The translations under genes and the position numbers were made by a program. Positions 52,292-62,491 of a stretch of DNA of 64,000 bases are shown piece after piece. Location of the stretch: assembly GCA_963799455.1 (NCBI GenBank), contig CAWCXF010000008.1:1-64000 (forward strand), in the 5' to 3' direction. Below the pieces are notes generated by a model. It did no database searches, had not been told where the DNA came from, and saw only the letters and a program-made list of their open reading frames with translations. Position 1 is the first letter of the stretch, and every line of letters starts with the position of its first letter. Source of the stretch: CAWCXF01 sp963799455. Lineage in GTDB: Bacteria > Pseudomonadota > Alphaproteobacteria > Rhodobacterales > Rhodobacteraceae.

Positions 52292-52576
52292 ATGACCGAC
52301 ATCCTGACGCTGCTGCGCGCGCTGCGCCGCCCCGCCCTGCTGATCCGCGCGGCGCGGATCGGGCAGGCGAGCTACGACCGCAAGCGCGACCTGGGGCGCA
52401 TCCTGCGCACGGCGCGGCTCCCCGCGCCGGGTCCGGCGGCGATGGCCCTGATGGAGCGCGAGGCCGAGCTCGACGAGCGCCGCCGGACGGGCTCGGCGGC
52501 CTACACCTTCGGCGCGCATGTCGAGGTTCTGGCGGCGCTGATGGCCGAGGCCCGCGCCGTGATGGCGCGGGGCTGA
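52292..52576 (+). CDS. DUF6477 family small protein
   Basis: A 94-residue basic helical protein beginning MTDILTLLRALRRPALLIRA, with RKRDLGRILRTARLPAPGPA and a YTFGAHVEVLAALMAEA end. This matches the DUF6477 family of Rhodobacterales. There is no known function and no signal peptide. It is divergent from the DUF6456-type gene and convergent with the methyltransferase gene. Confidence 0.78.
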   Translation: MTDILTLLRALRRPALLIRAARIGQASYDRKRDLGRILRTARLPAPGPAAMALMEREAELDERRRTGSAAYTFGAHVEVLAALMAEARAVMARG

Positions 52577-52600
52577 GACGAGGCGGCTAGGGCCGGCTCG

Positions 52601-54145
52601 TCAGCCTTCCAGCTCCGCCTTGCGGCGGGCGACGAAGGCGTCGAGCGCCTCGGCCACGCCCGGGTCGAGGGGGGGCGGCTGGTGCTCGGCCAGCAGGCGC
52701 TTGACGCGGGCGCGGGCGAGCGTGGGGGTGTCGGGCTCGCCGGCCTCGGACCAGGTCTCGAAGGTGCGGTAGTCGAGCAGGTCGCTGCGCCAGAACGCGG
52801 CCTCGTGATGGGTCTCGGTGTGGGCGGTGCCGAGATAGTGCCCGCCCGGGCCGACCTCGCGGATCGCCCCCATCGCGCGGGCGTCCTCGGAGCTGTCCAC
52901 GCCGCCCGCGAGCCGGTGGAGCGCGCCGAGCTGGTCGGCGTCCATCACGAACTTCTCCAGGCTCGTCACCAGCCCGCCCTCGAGCCAGCCGCAGGAGTGG
53001 AGCATGAAGTTCACGCCCCCCATGACGGCCGCGCCCAGCGTGTTGGCGCTCTCGTAGGCGGCCTGCGCGTCGGGCAGCTTCGAGCCGCAGAGCGCCCCGC
53101 CCGATCGGAACGGCAGGCCGAGCCTGCGTGCGAGCTGCCCCGCCCCCATCACGATGTGCGACGCCTCGGGCGTGCCGAAGGTGGGCGCGCCCGAGCGCAT
53201 GTCGATCGAGGTGACGAAGGCGCCGAAGATCGCCGGAGCGCCGGGCCTCACGAGCTGGGTGTAGGCGATGCCCGCCAGCACCTCGGCCAGCACCTGCACC
53301 AGCGTGCCCGCGACGGTGACGGGCGCCATCGCGCCGCCGACGATGAAGGGCGAGACGATCACGGCCTGGTTCGCCGCGGCGTAGACCTCCAGCGCGCCCA
53401 TCATGGTGGCGTCGAAGGTCAGCGGCGAGTTGACGTTGATGAGCGAGGTCATCGCGGTGCGGCCCCGGAGGCCCCCGCCCTCGCTCGCGCCGAACAGGAT
53501 CTCGCACATCTCGACCGAGTCGGCCGCGCGGGTGGGATCGGTGACCGAGCCCATGAACGGCTTGTCGCCCAAGGTGATGTGGGCGAGCAGCATGTCGAGG
53601 TGGCGCGTGGCGACCGGCAGGTCCGTGGGCTCGCAGAGCGTGCCGCCCGAGTGGTGCAGCCAGCGCGACATGTGCCCGAGCCGCACGAGGTCGCGGAAGT
53701 CGGCGATGGTGGCGTAGCGCCGCCCGTTCTCGTCGCGCACGAAGGGCGGCCCGTAGACGGGGGCCAGCACCATCTTGTCGGGCGCGATCTCGACCGAGCG
53801 GGCGGGGTTGCGCGCGATCTGGGTGTAGCCCGCGGGGGCCGTGGCGCAGAGCCGGCGCGCGAGGCCGCGCGGGATGCGGACCAGGTCGCCGCTCACGTCG
53901 GCGCCGGCCTCGCGCCAGCGGTCGAGTGCTGCGGGGTTCTCCGCGAAGGCGACGCCGACCTCCTCCAGAACGGTCTCGGCGTCGTGCTCGATCGCCTCCA
54001 GCGCCTCGGCGTCCAGGATCTCGATCGCCGGCAGGCGCCGCTCGATGACGCCCGCGGCCTCGATCACGAGCGCCGAGCGCTCCACCCGCCGCGCGGCGCC
54101 CCCGCCCGAGCGCCTGCGCCGCGCCGCCGTCTCGATCCCGCTCAT
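52601..54145 (-). CDS. MttB-like trimethylamine methyltransferase family protein
   Basis: A 514-residue member of the MttB superfamily, TIM-barrel enzymes that move methyl groups from quaternary or tertiary amines to a corrinoid protein. Family blocks are HDAETVLEEVGVAFAENP, GGTLCEPTDLP and GGVNFMLHSCGWLEGGL. The frame is open throughout without an in-frame amber, so it is the non-pyrrolysine branch, whose members include glycine betaine and proline betaine enzymes. No corrinoid protein gene is nearby. The substrate is unknown. Confidence 0.88.
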   Translation of the reverse strand: MSGIETAARRRRSGGGAARRVERSALVIEAAGVIERRLPAIEILDAEALEAIEHDAETVLEEVGVAFAENPAALDRWREAGADVSGDLVRIPRGLARRLCATAPAGYTQIARNPARSVEIAPDKMVLAPVYGPPFVRDENGRRYATIADFRDLVRLGHMSRWLHHSGGTLCEPTDLPVATRHLDMLLAHITLGDKPFMGSVTDPTRAADSVEMCEILFGASEGGGLRGRTAMTSLINVNSPLTFDATMMGALEVYAAANQAVIVSPFIVGGAMAPVTVAGTLVQVLAEVLAGIAYTQLVRPGAPAIFGAFVTSIDMRSGAPTFGTPEASHIVMGAGQLARRLGLPFRSGGALCGSKLPDAQAAYESANTLGAAVMGGVNFMLHSCGWLEGGLVTSLEKFVMDADQLGALHRLAGGVDSSEDARAMGAIREVGPGGHYLGTAHTETHHEAAFWRSDLLDYRTFETWSEAGEPDTPTLARARVKRLLAEHQPPPLDPGVAEALDAFVARRKAELEG

Positions 54146-54326
54146 GAGGGCTCCCCCACCGCTCGCGCACCGCTCGCACTGGGCGAGGATAGCCCGAGGC
54201 GAAGGCGTCCACGCGCGAAAACCGTCGCCCGGCGTCCGCGAGCGACGCTCCGGGGGGCGCAAGGGGCCGCGCGCGTCCCTTCCCCCCGGCCTTCCCCCCG
54301 GCCGCGCGCCCGCGTAATCCCCGCGC

Positions 54327-55883
<1,557 letters not shown>

Positions 55884-55890
55884 CGGGGCC

Positions 55891-56805
55891 GTGGTGAGCC
55901 GGGCCGAGGCCGTGCCGCCCGAGCAGGACGTGCCGCGCGCGGCGGTGTGGATGCTGGGTTCCATCGCGGCCTTCTCGCTGATGGCGGTGGGCGGGCGGAC
56001 GCTCTCGGCCGAGCTCGACACCTTCGAGATCATGGCCTACCGCTCGGCCATCGGGGTCGTCGTGGTCTCGGCCTTCGTCCTCGCCTCGGGGCGTGCGCGC
56101 CAGGTCCGCGCCCGGCGGATGGCGCTGCACCTCGCGCGCAACACGGCGCATTTCGCGGGCCAGAACCTGTGGTTCTACGCCCTCACCGCAATCCCGCTCG
56201 CCCAGGTCTTCGCCATCGAGTTCACCTCGCCGCTCTGGGTCGCGCTCGCGGCGCCCCTGGTGCTGGGCGAGCGGCTGACCAGGGGGCGCGTCGTGGCGGC
56301 GCTGGCGGGCTTCGCCGGCATCGTGATCGTCGCGCGGCCCTTCGGGGCGGGGCTCGATCCGGGCCAGGGCGCGGCGGCGCTGGCGGCGGTGGGCTTCGCC
56401 GCGACCGCGCTGATGACGAAGCTGCTGACCCGCACCGAGACGCTGGCCTCGATCCTGTTCTGGCTCACGGCGATGCAGACCGCGATGGGCTTCGGCGTGG
56501 CGCTCGCCGACGGGTCGATGACCGTCCCCTCGGCCGCGCTCGCGCCCTGGATGGCGCTGGTGGGGCTCATGGGGCTCGCGGCGCATCTGTGCCTGACGAC
56601 CGCGCTCTCGCTCGCCCCCGCCTCGGTGGTGGTGCCGATCGACTTCCTGCGCCTGCCGGTGATCGCGGGCGTCGGCGTGGCGCTCTACGGCGAGCCGCTC
56701 GACCCCTGGGTGGCGCTCGGCGCCGTCGTCATCGTCGGGGCGAACTGGGTCAATGTTGCGCGCGAGACACGCTCGCGGCGCGCGCGCCACGCAGCGGGCG
56801 CGTGA
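55891..56805 (+). CDS. DMT superfamily (EamA) transporter
   Basis: Ten-helix EamA exporter of 304 residues with two EamA repeats: FSLMAVGGRTLSAELDTFEI in the first half and EFTSPLWVALAAPLVLGERL near the middle; the second ends YGEPLDPWVALGAVVIVGAN. GTG start, 8 bases after guaA, possibly co-transcribed. The substrate is unknown; many relatives export amino acids or metabolites. Confidence 0.85.
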   Translation: MVSRAEAVPPEQDVPRAAVWMLGSIAAFSLMAVGGRTLSAELDTFEIMAYRSAIGVVVVSAFVLASGRARQVRARRMALHLARNTAHFAGQNLWFYALTAIPLAQVFAIEFTSPLWVALAAPLVLGERLTRGRVVAALAGFAGIVIVARPFGAGLDPGQGAAALAAVGFAATALMTKLLTRTETLASILFWLTAMQTAMGFGVALADGSMTVPSAALAPWMALVGLMGLAAHLCLTTALSLAPASVVVPIDFLRLPVIAGVGVALYGEPLDPWVALGAVVIVGANWVNVARETRSRRARHAAGA

Positions 56806-56881
56806 CGCGAGGAGCGCATTGACGCAACGCGAGGGGGAGCCGCTCATCCCGTGGACTCCGTTCCCCGCTGAGGTGACCCGC

Positions 56882-58057
56882 ATGTCCGCTCGCGCCCGCG
56901 CCGCCCTGGCCCTCATCGCCGGCCCGGCCGCCACGCTCGCCCTCTCCGCCCCGGCGCTCTCGGGCGCGCTCGACCGCACCGGCCAGCCGATCGACCCGCT
57001 CTTCGAGCCGGGCGGCTACGTCGAGCTGTCCTTCGGCAAGGCGTGGCCCGACGTGTCGGCCACCCAGGTGGTCCCGGTGCCCACCGCCCGCGGGATCATC
57101 CCGGCCGGATCGGGCTCGGGCAACCTGACCGACGACTTCACCACCGTCGCCTTCGCCATCAAGCGCGACTTCACCGAGCGCGTCTCGGGCGCGGTGCTCT
57201 ACGACCAGCCCTTCGGCGCCGACGTCTCCTATCCGAACCAGCCCTACTTCGCCGCCGGCTCCTCGGCCACGGTCGACTCGGAGGCGGTCACGGCGCTCCT
57301 GCGATACCGGCTGGGCGGCGGCTTCTCGGTCCATGGCGGCCTGCGCTTCGAGGCGATCGAGGGGAGCGTGCGCATCCCCTTCGTGCAGGCCCCCGCCGGC
57401 CCGACCGCGGGCCAGCCCTACGCCAACGAGGCCGAGCGCGACGAGGGGCTGGGCTACGTCGCGGGCTTCGCCTACGAGCGGCCCGACATCGCGCTGCGCG
57501 TGGCGCTGACCTACAACTCCGAGATCGGCCACGACCTGCGCACCGTCGAGACCGGTCCCATCCCGGCCGTCAGCACCACCACGATCGAGCTGCCGCAGAC
57601 GGTGCGGCTCGACTTCCAGAGCGGCGTCGCGCCCGACACGCTCGTGTTCGGCGCGATCCGCTGGGCCGACTGGAGCGACTTCGACATCACGCCCCAGAGC
57701 TACCTGGCCGTGACCGGCGGGCCGGTGGTGTCCTACCCCGAGGACGTCACGACCTACTCGCTGGGCGTCGGGCGGCGCCTCACCGATCGCCTCTCGGCGG
57801 CCGTCTCGATGTCCTACGAAAAGCAGTACGACGAGTTCGTGACCAACCTCGGCCCGACCGCCGGCCTGACCTCGCTCGGGCTCGGCGCGACCTACGCCTT
57901 CGACCGGGTGGAGGTGACGGGCGCCGTCCAATACACATGGCTCGGCGACGCGCGCACGTCGCTCACCGACCCGGCCACCGGGGCGCGCTTCCAGGTGGCC
58001 GAGGCCGAGGACAACAACGTCGTGGCCGTGGCCCTCCAGCTCGCCTACCGCTTCTGA
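56882..58057 (+). CDS. FadL/OmpP1-type outer-membrane transport protein
   Basis: Beta-barrel protein of 391 residues with a signal peptide (ALALIAGPAATLALSAPALSG). The mature part alternates aromatic strands and ends in YRF, a typical outer-membrane C-terminus. LYDQPFGADVSYP, LRYRLGGGFSVHGGLRFE and GLGATYAFDRVEVTGAVQYTW fit the FadL/TodX family of hydrophobic-compound porins. The N-terminal hatch is short. The ATG at 56882 has GAGGTGA upstream and begins right at the signal peptide. Confidence 0.82.
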   Translation: MSARARAALALIAGPAATLALSAPALSGALDRTGQPIDPLFEPGGYVELSFGKAWPDVSATQVVPVPTARGIIPAGSGSGNLTDDFTTVAFAIKRDFTERVSGAVLYDQPFGADVSYPNQPYFAAGSSATVDSEAVTALLRYRLGGGFSVHGGLRFEAIEGSVRIPFVQAPAGPTAGQPYANEAERDEGLGYVAGFAYERPDIALRVALTYNSEIGHDLRTVETGPIPAVSTTTIELPQTVRLDFQSGVAPDTLVFGAIRWADWSDFDITPQSYLAVTGGPVVSYPEDVTTYSLGVGRRLTDRLSAAVSMSYEKQYDEFVTNLGPTAGLTSLGLGATYAFDRVEVTGAVQYTWLGDARTSLTDPATGARFQVAEAEDNNVVAVALQLAYRF

Positions 58058-58117
58058 GCGCCGGAAGGCGCGCGATCCGGGTCGCGCGAGGGGCGGGGGG
58101 CCGCTAGAGCGCCCCGC

Positions 58118-59044
58118 ATGACGCAGACCTCCCTGTCTCCCCGCGCCTGGGCCGAGCTGATTCTCCTCTCCACGCTCTGGGGCGGCTCGTTCCTGGCGAT
58201 CCGCACGGCGCTCGACGAGATCGGGCCGCTCACCGTCGTCGCCCACCGCGTCGTCTGGGCGGCGCTGGCGCTGTGGCTGGTGATCGCGCTGCGGCGCCTG
58301 CCCCTGCCGCGCGACCCGCGCATCTGGGGCGCCTTCGCAGTGATGGGGCTCCTCAACAACCTTCTTCCGTTCGGGCTGATGAGCTGGGGTCAGCTCCACA
58401 TCCCCGTCGGGCTCACCTCGATCCTCAACGCGGCGACGGCGATCTGGGGCGTCCTGGTGGCCTCGCTCATCTTCGCCGACGAGCGCCTGAGCCCGCGCCG
58501 CGCGGCCGGCGCGGCCCTGGGCTTCGCCGGCGTCGTCACCGCGATCGGCTGGCGCGCGCTGGTCGAGATCGACATCCGCTCGCTCGCGCAGCTCGCGGTG
58601 CTCGCCGGCACGCTCTCCTACGCCTTCGCAGGCGCCTGGGGGCGGGCCACGCTCACCGGCCTGCGCGCGGAGGTCGCCGCCGCGGGGATGCTCACCGCCT
58701 CGGCCCTGATGGCGCTGCCGCTCGCCTGGGCGGTCGAGGGCCGGCCGAGCCTCGCGCTCCAGCCCGCGACCTGGGCCGCCGTCGCCTACTACGCGCTCGC
58801 CGGCACCGCGCTGGCCTACCTGCTCTACTACCGCGTGCTGGCCATGGCGGGCAGCGGCAACCTGCTGCTGTGCACGCTGATGATCCCGCCGGTGGCGATC
58901 GCGCTCGGCGCGCTCGTGCGGGGCGAGGATCTGCGGCCCGCGGCCTACGGGGGCTTCGCGCTGCTGGCCGCGGGGCTCCTCGTGCTCGACGGCCGGCTCC
59001 TGCGGCGGCGGCGCGCGATTGAAGGCCCGCCCGCGCGCGGCTAG
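58118..59044 (+). CDS. DMT superfamily (EamA) transporter, second copy
   Basis: A 308-residue EamA exporter with ten helices: LILLSTLWGGSFLAIRTALD at the start, SILNAATAIWGVLVASLIFA closing the first repeat, and YYALAGTALAYLLYYRVLAM in the second. It is not a recent copy of the gene at 55891. It ends 10 bases before the P-loop ATPase gene, suggesting co-transcription. The substrate is unknown. Confidence 0.87.
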   Translation: MTQTSLSPRAWAELILLSTLWGGSFLAIRTALDEIGPLTVVAHRVVWAALALWLVIALRRLPLPRDPRIWGAFAVMGLLNNLLPFGLMSWGQLHIPVGLTSILNAATAIWGVLVASLIFADERLSPRRAAGAALGFAGVVTAIGWRALVEIDIRSLAQLAVLAGTLSYAFAGAWGRATLTGLRAEVAAAGMLTASALMALPLAWAVEGRPSLALQPATWAAVAYYALAGTALAYLLYYRVLAMAGSGNLLLCTLMIPPVAIALGALVRGEDLRPAAYGGFALLAAGLLVLDGRLLRRRRAIEGPPARG

Positions 59045-59054
59045 TGAGCCGGCC

Positions 59055-59927
59055 ATGACGCTCCTCTACCCCACGGCCGAGGCCTATCTCGCGGCGCCCC
59101 GCAAGCGGGTGCTGCTCTTCGGCATGTCGGGCCTGGGCAAGACCCACCTCGCGCGGATGCTGCGCGCCTCGGGCGCGTGGTTCCACTACTCGGTCGACTA
59201 CCGCATCGGCACCCGCTACATGGGCGAGCTGATCGCCGACGACTTCAAGCGCCATGCGATGCGCGTGCCCTATCTGCGCGCGCTGCTGCTGACCGACTCG
59301 ATCCACATCGGCTCCAACATCACCTTCGAGAACCTCGGCCCCCTGTCGACCTATCTCGGCAAGCCCGGCGACCCCGAGCGCGGCGGCCTGCCCTTCGAGG
59401 AGTACGCCAGCCGCCAGGAGCAGCACCGCTCGGCCGAGGTCGCGGCGCTGCTCGACACGCGCCACTTCATCGAGCGGGCGCGGGCGATCTACGGCTACCC
59501 TCACTTCGTCTGCGACACGGGCGGCTCGATCTGCGAGGTGGTGGACGCCCTCGACCCGTCCGACCCGGTGATGACCGCGCTGGCCGCCGACCACCTGCTG
59601 GTCTGGATCGAGGGCACCGACGCCCATGCCGAGGCCCTGGCCGCGCGCTTCGACCGCGCGCCCAAGCCGATGTGCTACCGCGACGCGGTGCTGCGCCCGC
59701 TCTGGGAGGGCTGGCTCGCCGGGCACGGCCCCGAGGCGCGCGTGGACCCGGACGCCTTCGTGCGCCACGCCTACCATCGCGCCATCGCCGAGCGCCGCCC
59801 GCGCTACGCCGCGATGGCGCGCTGGGGCGTCACGGTGCCGGCCGAGGAGGCGGCGCGCGCGGACGCGCCGGCGGCCTTCGACGCCATGATCGCGCGCGCC
59901 CTCGCCGCGCGCGCCGAGGCCGCCTGA
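59055..59927 (+). CDS. P-loop ATPase/kinase-like protein of unknown function
   Basis: A 290-residue protein with a clear Walker A (LLFGMSGLGKTHLARML, about residues 20-36) and an early strand with FHYSVDYRIGTRYMGE. I do not recognise a defined family beyond a P-loop NTPase or kinase fold. PHFVCDTGGSICEVVD may hold the Walker B-like acid. The start at 59055 is preferred over 59019. Its stop overlaps the metA start by one base (TGATG), so expression is tightly tied to methionine synthesis. Confidence 0.7.
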   Translation: MTLLYPTAEAYLAAPRKRVLLFGMSGLGKTHLARMLRASGAWFHYSVDYRIGTRYMGELIADDFKRHAMRVPYLRALLLTDSIHIGSNITFENLGPLSTYLGKPGDPERGGLPFEEYASRQEQHRSAEVAALLDTRHFIERARAIYGYPHFVCDTGGSICEVVDALDPSDPVMTALAADHLLVWIEGTDAHAEALAARFDRAPKPMCYRDAVLRPLWEGWLAGHGPEARVDPDAFVRHAYHRAIAERRPRYAAMARWGVTVPAEEAARADAPAAFDAMIARALAARAEAA

Positions 59928-60904
59928 TGCCGATCCGCATCCCCTCGGGCCTGCCCGCCCACGACGTGCTGCGCGCCGAGGGCGTCATGGTGATGGACGA
60001 GGGCACCGCCGCGCGCCAGGACATCCGGCCCCTCAGGATCGCGCTCCTCAACCTGATGCCGCTCAAGGTCCAGACGGAGATCCAGTTCGCGCGCCTGATC
60101 GGCGCCACGCCGCTCCAGATCGACCTGCACCTCCTGCGCATGTCCGACCATGTCGCGCGCAACGCCGCCGTCGAGCACATGGAGGCGTTCTACCGCCCCT
60201 TCCGCGAGGTCGCGGCCGAGCGCTTCGACGGCCTGATCGTCACCGGCGCGCCGATCGAGCACCTGCCCTTCGAGGCCGTGACCTACTGGCCCGAGCTTCT
60301 CGACGTGCTCGACTGGTCGCGCACCCATGTCCACATGACCTTGGGCGTGTGCTGGGGGGCGATGGCGATGGCCCATCGCTTCCACGGCCTCGCCAAGCAC
60401 GACCTCGACGCCAAGGCCTTCGGCGTCTTCCGCCACGAGAACCTCGCCCCCGCCTCGCCCTACCTGCGCGGCTTCTCCGACGACCTGCTCGTGCCCGTCT
60501 CGCGCTGGACCGAGCTGCGCCAGGAGGAGGCCGAGGCCGCGGGGCTCAGGACGCTGATCGCCTCGCGCGAGGTCGGGCCCTGCATGCTGGAGGACGACGA
60601 GCGGCGCGCCTACGTCCTCAACCACTTCGAGTACGACAGCGGCACGCTCGCCGAGGAGCACCGACGCGACCTCGAAGGGGGGGTGCGGGTCGCGGCGCCG
60701 CGCGGCTACTACCCGGGCGACGACCCCGCGGCCCGGCCGCTCAACCGCTGGCGCAGCCACGCGCACCTGCTCTACGGCAACTGGATCAACGAGATCTACC
60801 AGACCACGCCCTACGACCTCGCCCGGGTCGGGGCCCGGATCGGCGCCCGGATCGGCGCCCGGATCGGGGCCCGGAGGATCGATGAGCGAGGCCGCGCGCG
60901 TTGA
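59927..60904 (+). CDS. metA: Homoserine O-acyltransferase MetA
   Basis: Activates homoserine for methionine synthesis, 325 residues. Family blocks: PLRIALLNLMPLKVQTEIQF, TGAPIEHLPFEAVTYW, the nucleophile Cys in LGVCWGAMAMAHRFHG, and LNHFEYDSGTL with the catalytic Glu/His. MetA proteins may use succinyl- or acetyl-CoA; the sequence alone was not enough for me to decide. The C-terminus is extended by GARI repeats from a 12-bp tandem array. There is no room for a SAM riboswitch, since metA is coupled to the ATPase gene. Confidence 0.95.
   Translation: MPIRIPSGLPAHDVLRAEGVMVMDEGTAARQDIRPLRIALLNLMPLKVQTEIQFARLIGATPLQIDLHLLRMSDHVARNAAVEHMEAFYRPFREVAAERFDGLIVTGAPIEHLPFEAVTYWPELLDVLDWSRTHVHMTLGVCWGAMAMAHRFHGLAKHDLDAKAFGVFRHENLAPASPYLRGFSDDLLVPVSRWTELRQEEAEAAGLRTLIASREVGPCMLEDDERRAYVLNHFEYDSGTLAEEHRRDLEGGVRVAAPRGYYPGDDPAARPLNRWRSHAHLLYGNWINEIYQTTPYDLARVGARIGARIGARIGARRIDERGRAR
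60830..60877 (+). repeat. 12-bp tandem array at the 3' end of metA
   Basis: Three full units GG(G/C)GCCCGGATC and a diverging fourth encode Gly-Ala-Arg-Ile repeats in frame, just after the last conserved MetA residues. Confidence 0.95.
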
Positions 60905-60957
60905 CGCGGCGGTCGGGCGCGGGTGAGATGACGCGTCACGCCGCAGGGGAGGCCGCC

Positions 60958-61002
60958 ATGGACGCCGTCGCCACAGACCTCGACCGCACAGGGCGCGCGT
61001 GA
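60958..61002 (+). CDS. Possible 14-residue leader peptide before ppk2
   Basis: A short frame (MDAVATDLDRTGRA) starts at 60958 with GGGGAGG 6 bases upstream, a better ribosome site than the one before ppk2. Its TGA overlaps the ppk2 ATG (TGATG). It could couple ppk2 translation or be chance; the repeated MDA start is curious. No stem-loops typical of attenuation are evident. Confidence 0.4.
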   Translation: MDAVATDLDRTGRA

Positions 61003-62000
61003 TGGACGCCCGCCCCCTGCCCTTCGACGGCGCCATCACGCGCTACTACGAGACGGAGGCCCCGAAGGACGTCCGCCGCGCCATCGCCGAGGGAGGCGGC
61101 AGCGACATCCTGTCGGGCACCTACCCCTACAAGAAGCGGATGAAGCGCAAGGCCTACGAGGAGACGCTGGAGGCGCTCCAGGTCGAGCTGGTCAAGCTCC
61201 AGTCCTGGATCGTCAAGACCAAGGCCCGGCTCGTGGTGGTGCTGGAGGGGCGCGACGCGGCCGGCAAGGGGGGCGTGATCTCGCGCATGTCGATGAACCT
61301 CAACCCCCGCGTCGCGCCCATCGTCGCGCTCTCGGCGCCGAGCGAGCGCGAGGCCTCGCAATGGTACTTCCAGCGCTACGTCGAGCGGCTGCCCGCGGGC
61401 GGCGAGATGGCGATCTTCGACCGCTCCTGGTACAACCGCGGCGTCGTCGAGAGGGTGTTCGGCTTCGCCTCGGACGAGGAGCGCGAGCGCTTCTTCGACC
61501 AGGTGCCGGACTTCGAGCGGATGCTGGTGGAGGACGGCATCCTGGTGCGCAAGGTCTGGCTCAACGTCGGGCGGGCCGAGCAGCTGCGCCGCTTCCTCGG
61601 CCGCGAGGCCGACCCGCTCAAGCAGTGGAAGCTGAGCCGGATCGACGTGGACGGGCTCGCGCGCTGGGACGCCTACACCGAGGCCATCCGCGAGACCTTC
61701 GAGCGCACCCACACCGACGCCGCGCCCTGGCAGGTGGTGCGCTCCGACGACAAGCGCCGCGCGCGCATCGCCGTCATCCGCACCATCCTCGCGGGCATCG
61801 ACTACGACGGGTGCGACGTCGACCTGGTGATCCCGCCCGACCCCAAGATCGCGGGCGGGCCCGAGATCTCGGGATGCCTAAGCGCGGCTACCACCACGGC
61901 AACCTCAGGGAGGCCCTGGTGGAGTCCGCGCTGCGGCTCATCGAGGAGAAGGGGCCCACGGGCTTCACGCTCTCGGAGGCCGCCAAGGGCGCGGACGTGA
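61002..62000 (+). CDS. ppk2: Polyphosphate kinase 2
   Basis: PPK2 family kinase that moves phosphate between polyphosphate and nucleotides, 332 residues as read. Walker A EGRDAAGKGG (about 85), Walker B FDRSWYNRGVVERVFG (about 145) and lid GREADPLKQWKLS (about 210) are intact. The conserved part ends near IAGGPEIS (about 61870). The last 40 residues are the TetR gene read in another frame, rich in Ser, Arg and Thr. The natural stop may have been lost, or an indel lies near 61865. The start overlaps a short leader frame. Confidence 0.9.
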   Translation: MDARPLPFDGAITRYYETEAPKDVRRAIAEGGGSDILSGTYPYKKRMKRKAYEETLEALQVELVKLQSWIVKTKARLVVVLEGRDAAGKGGVISRMSMNLNPRVAPIVALSAPSEREASQWYFQRYVERLPAGGEMAIFDRSWYNRGVVERVFGFASDEERERFFDQVPDFERMLVEDGILVRKVWLNVGRAEQLRRFLGREADPLKQWKLSRIDVDGLARWDAYTEAIRETFERTHTDAAPWQVVRSDDKRRARIAVIRTILAGIDYDGCDVDLVIPPDPKIAGGPEISGCLSAATTTATSGRPWWSPRCGSSRRRGPRASRSRRPPRART

Positions 62001-62491
62001 CGCCCGCGGCCGTCTATCGCCATTTCGACGGGCGAGAGGAGCTGATCGCCGAGGTCGCGCGCCAGGGCTTCGAGATCTTCGCGGACCTCATGGAGCACGC
62101 GCACGACACCGGCGGCCCCTCGGCGCTCTCGAAGCTGGAGGCGACGGGGCGGGCCTACCTCGCCTTCGCGCGCCGCTTCCCCGGCCACTACATCGCCATG
62201 TTCGAGAGCGGCGTGTCGATCGCGCGCACGCCCGAGCTGGCGGCGCCCGCGCGGCGCGCCTTCGGCGTGCTCGAGCGCGCGGCGGGCGAGATCTCGGCCC
62301 ACATCCCGCCCGAGCGCCGCCCGCCCGCCCAGATGGTCTCCGCCCACATCTGGGCGATGAGCCACGGCGTGGTCGAGCTCTTCGCGCGCGGCTCGCCCGG
62401 CACCAAGGCGCCGTTCCCGCCCGAGGATCTGCTGGAGACGGGGATCGGCGTCTACCTGCGCGGCTTGGGGCTCGTGGAGCAGGACGCCTGA
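61874..62491 (+). CDS. TetR family transcriptional regulator
   Basis: A 205-residue TetR-type regulator. The N-terminal HTH is HHGNLREALVESALRLIEEK, LSEAAKGADVTPAAVYRHFD, and REELIAEVARQGFEIFADLM. The C-terminal ligand domain matches the TetR_C type (AYLAFARRFPGHYIAMFESG, HIWAMSHGVVELF). The ATG at 61874 fits the family start; the first 127 bases overlap the 3' end of ppk2. Its end overlaps the convergent ABC gene by 40 bases. The target is unknown. Confidence 0.9.
   Translation: MPKRGYHHGNLREALVESALRLIEEKGPTGFTLSEAAKGADVTPAAVYRHFDGREELIAEVARQGFEIFADLMEHAHDTGGPSALSKLEATGRAYLAFARRFPGHYIAMFESGVSIARTPELAAPARRAFGVLERAAGEISAHIPPERRPPAQMVSAHIWAMSHGVVELFARGSPGTKAPFPPEDLLETGIGVYLRGLGLVEQDA

Noticed and set aside
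52601..54145. Possible pyrrolysine-containing trimethylamine methyltransferase
   Set aside because: There is no in-frame amber codon in the gene and no pyl genes in the window; it belongs to the non-pyrrolysine branch.
59044..59927. Expected SAM-II (metA) riboswitch before metA
   Set aside because: metA has no leader of its own; its start overlaps the ATPase stop, and the 10-base gap before the ATPase gene cannot hold a riboswitch.
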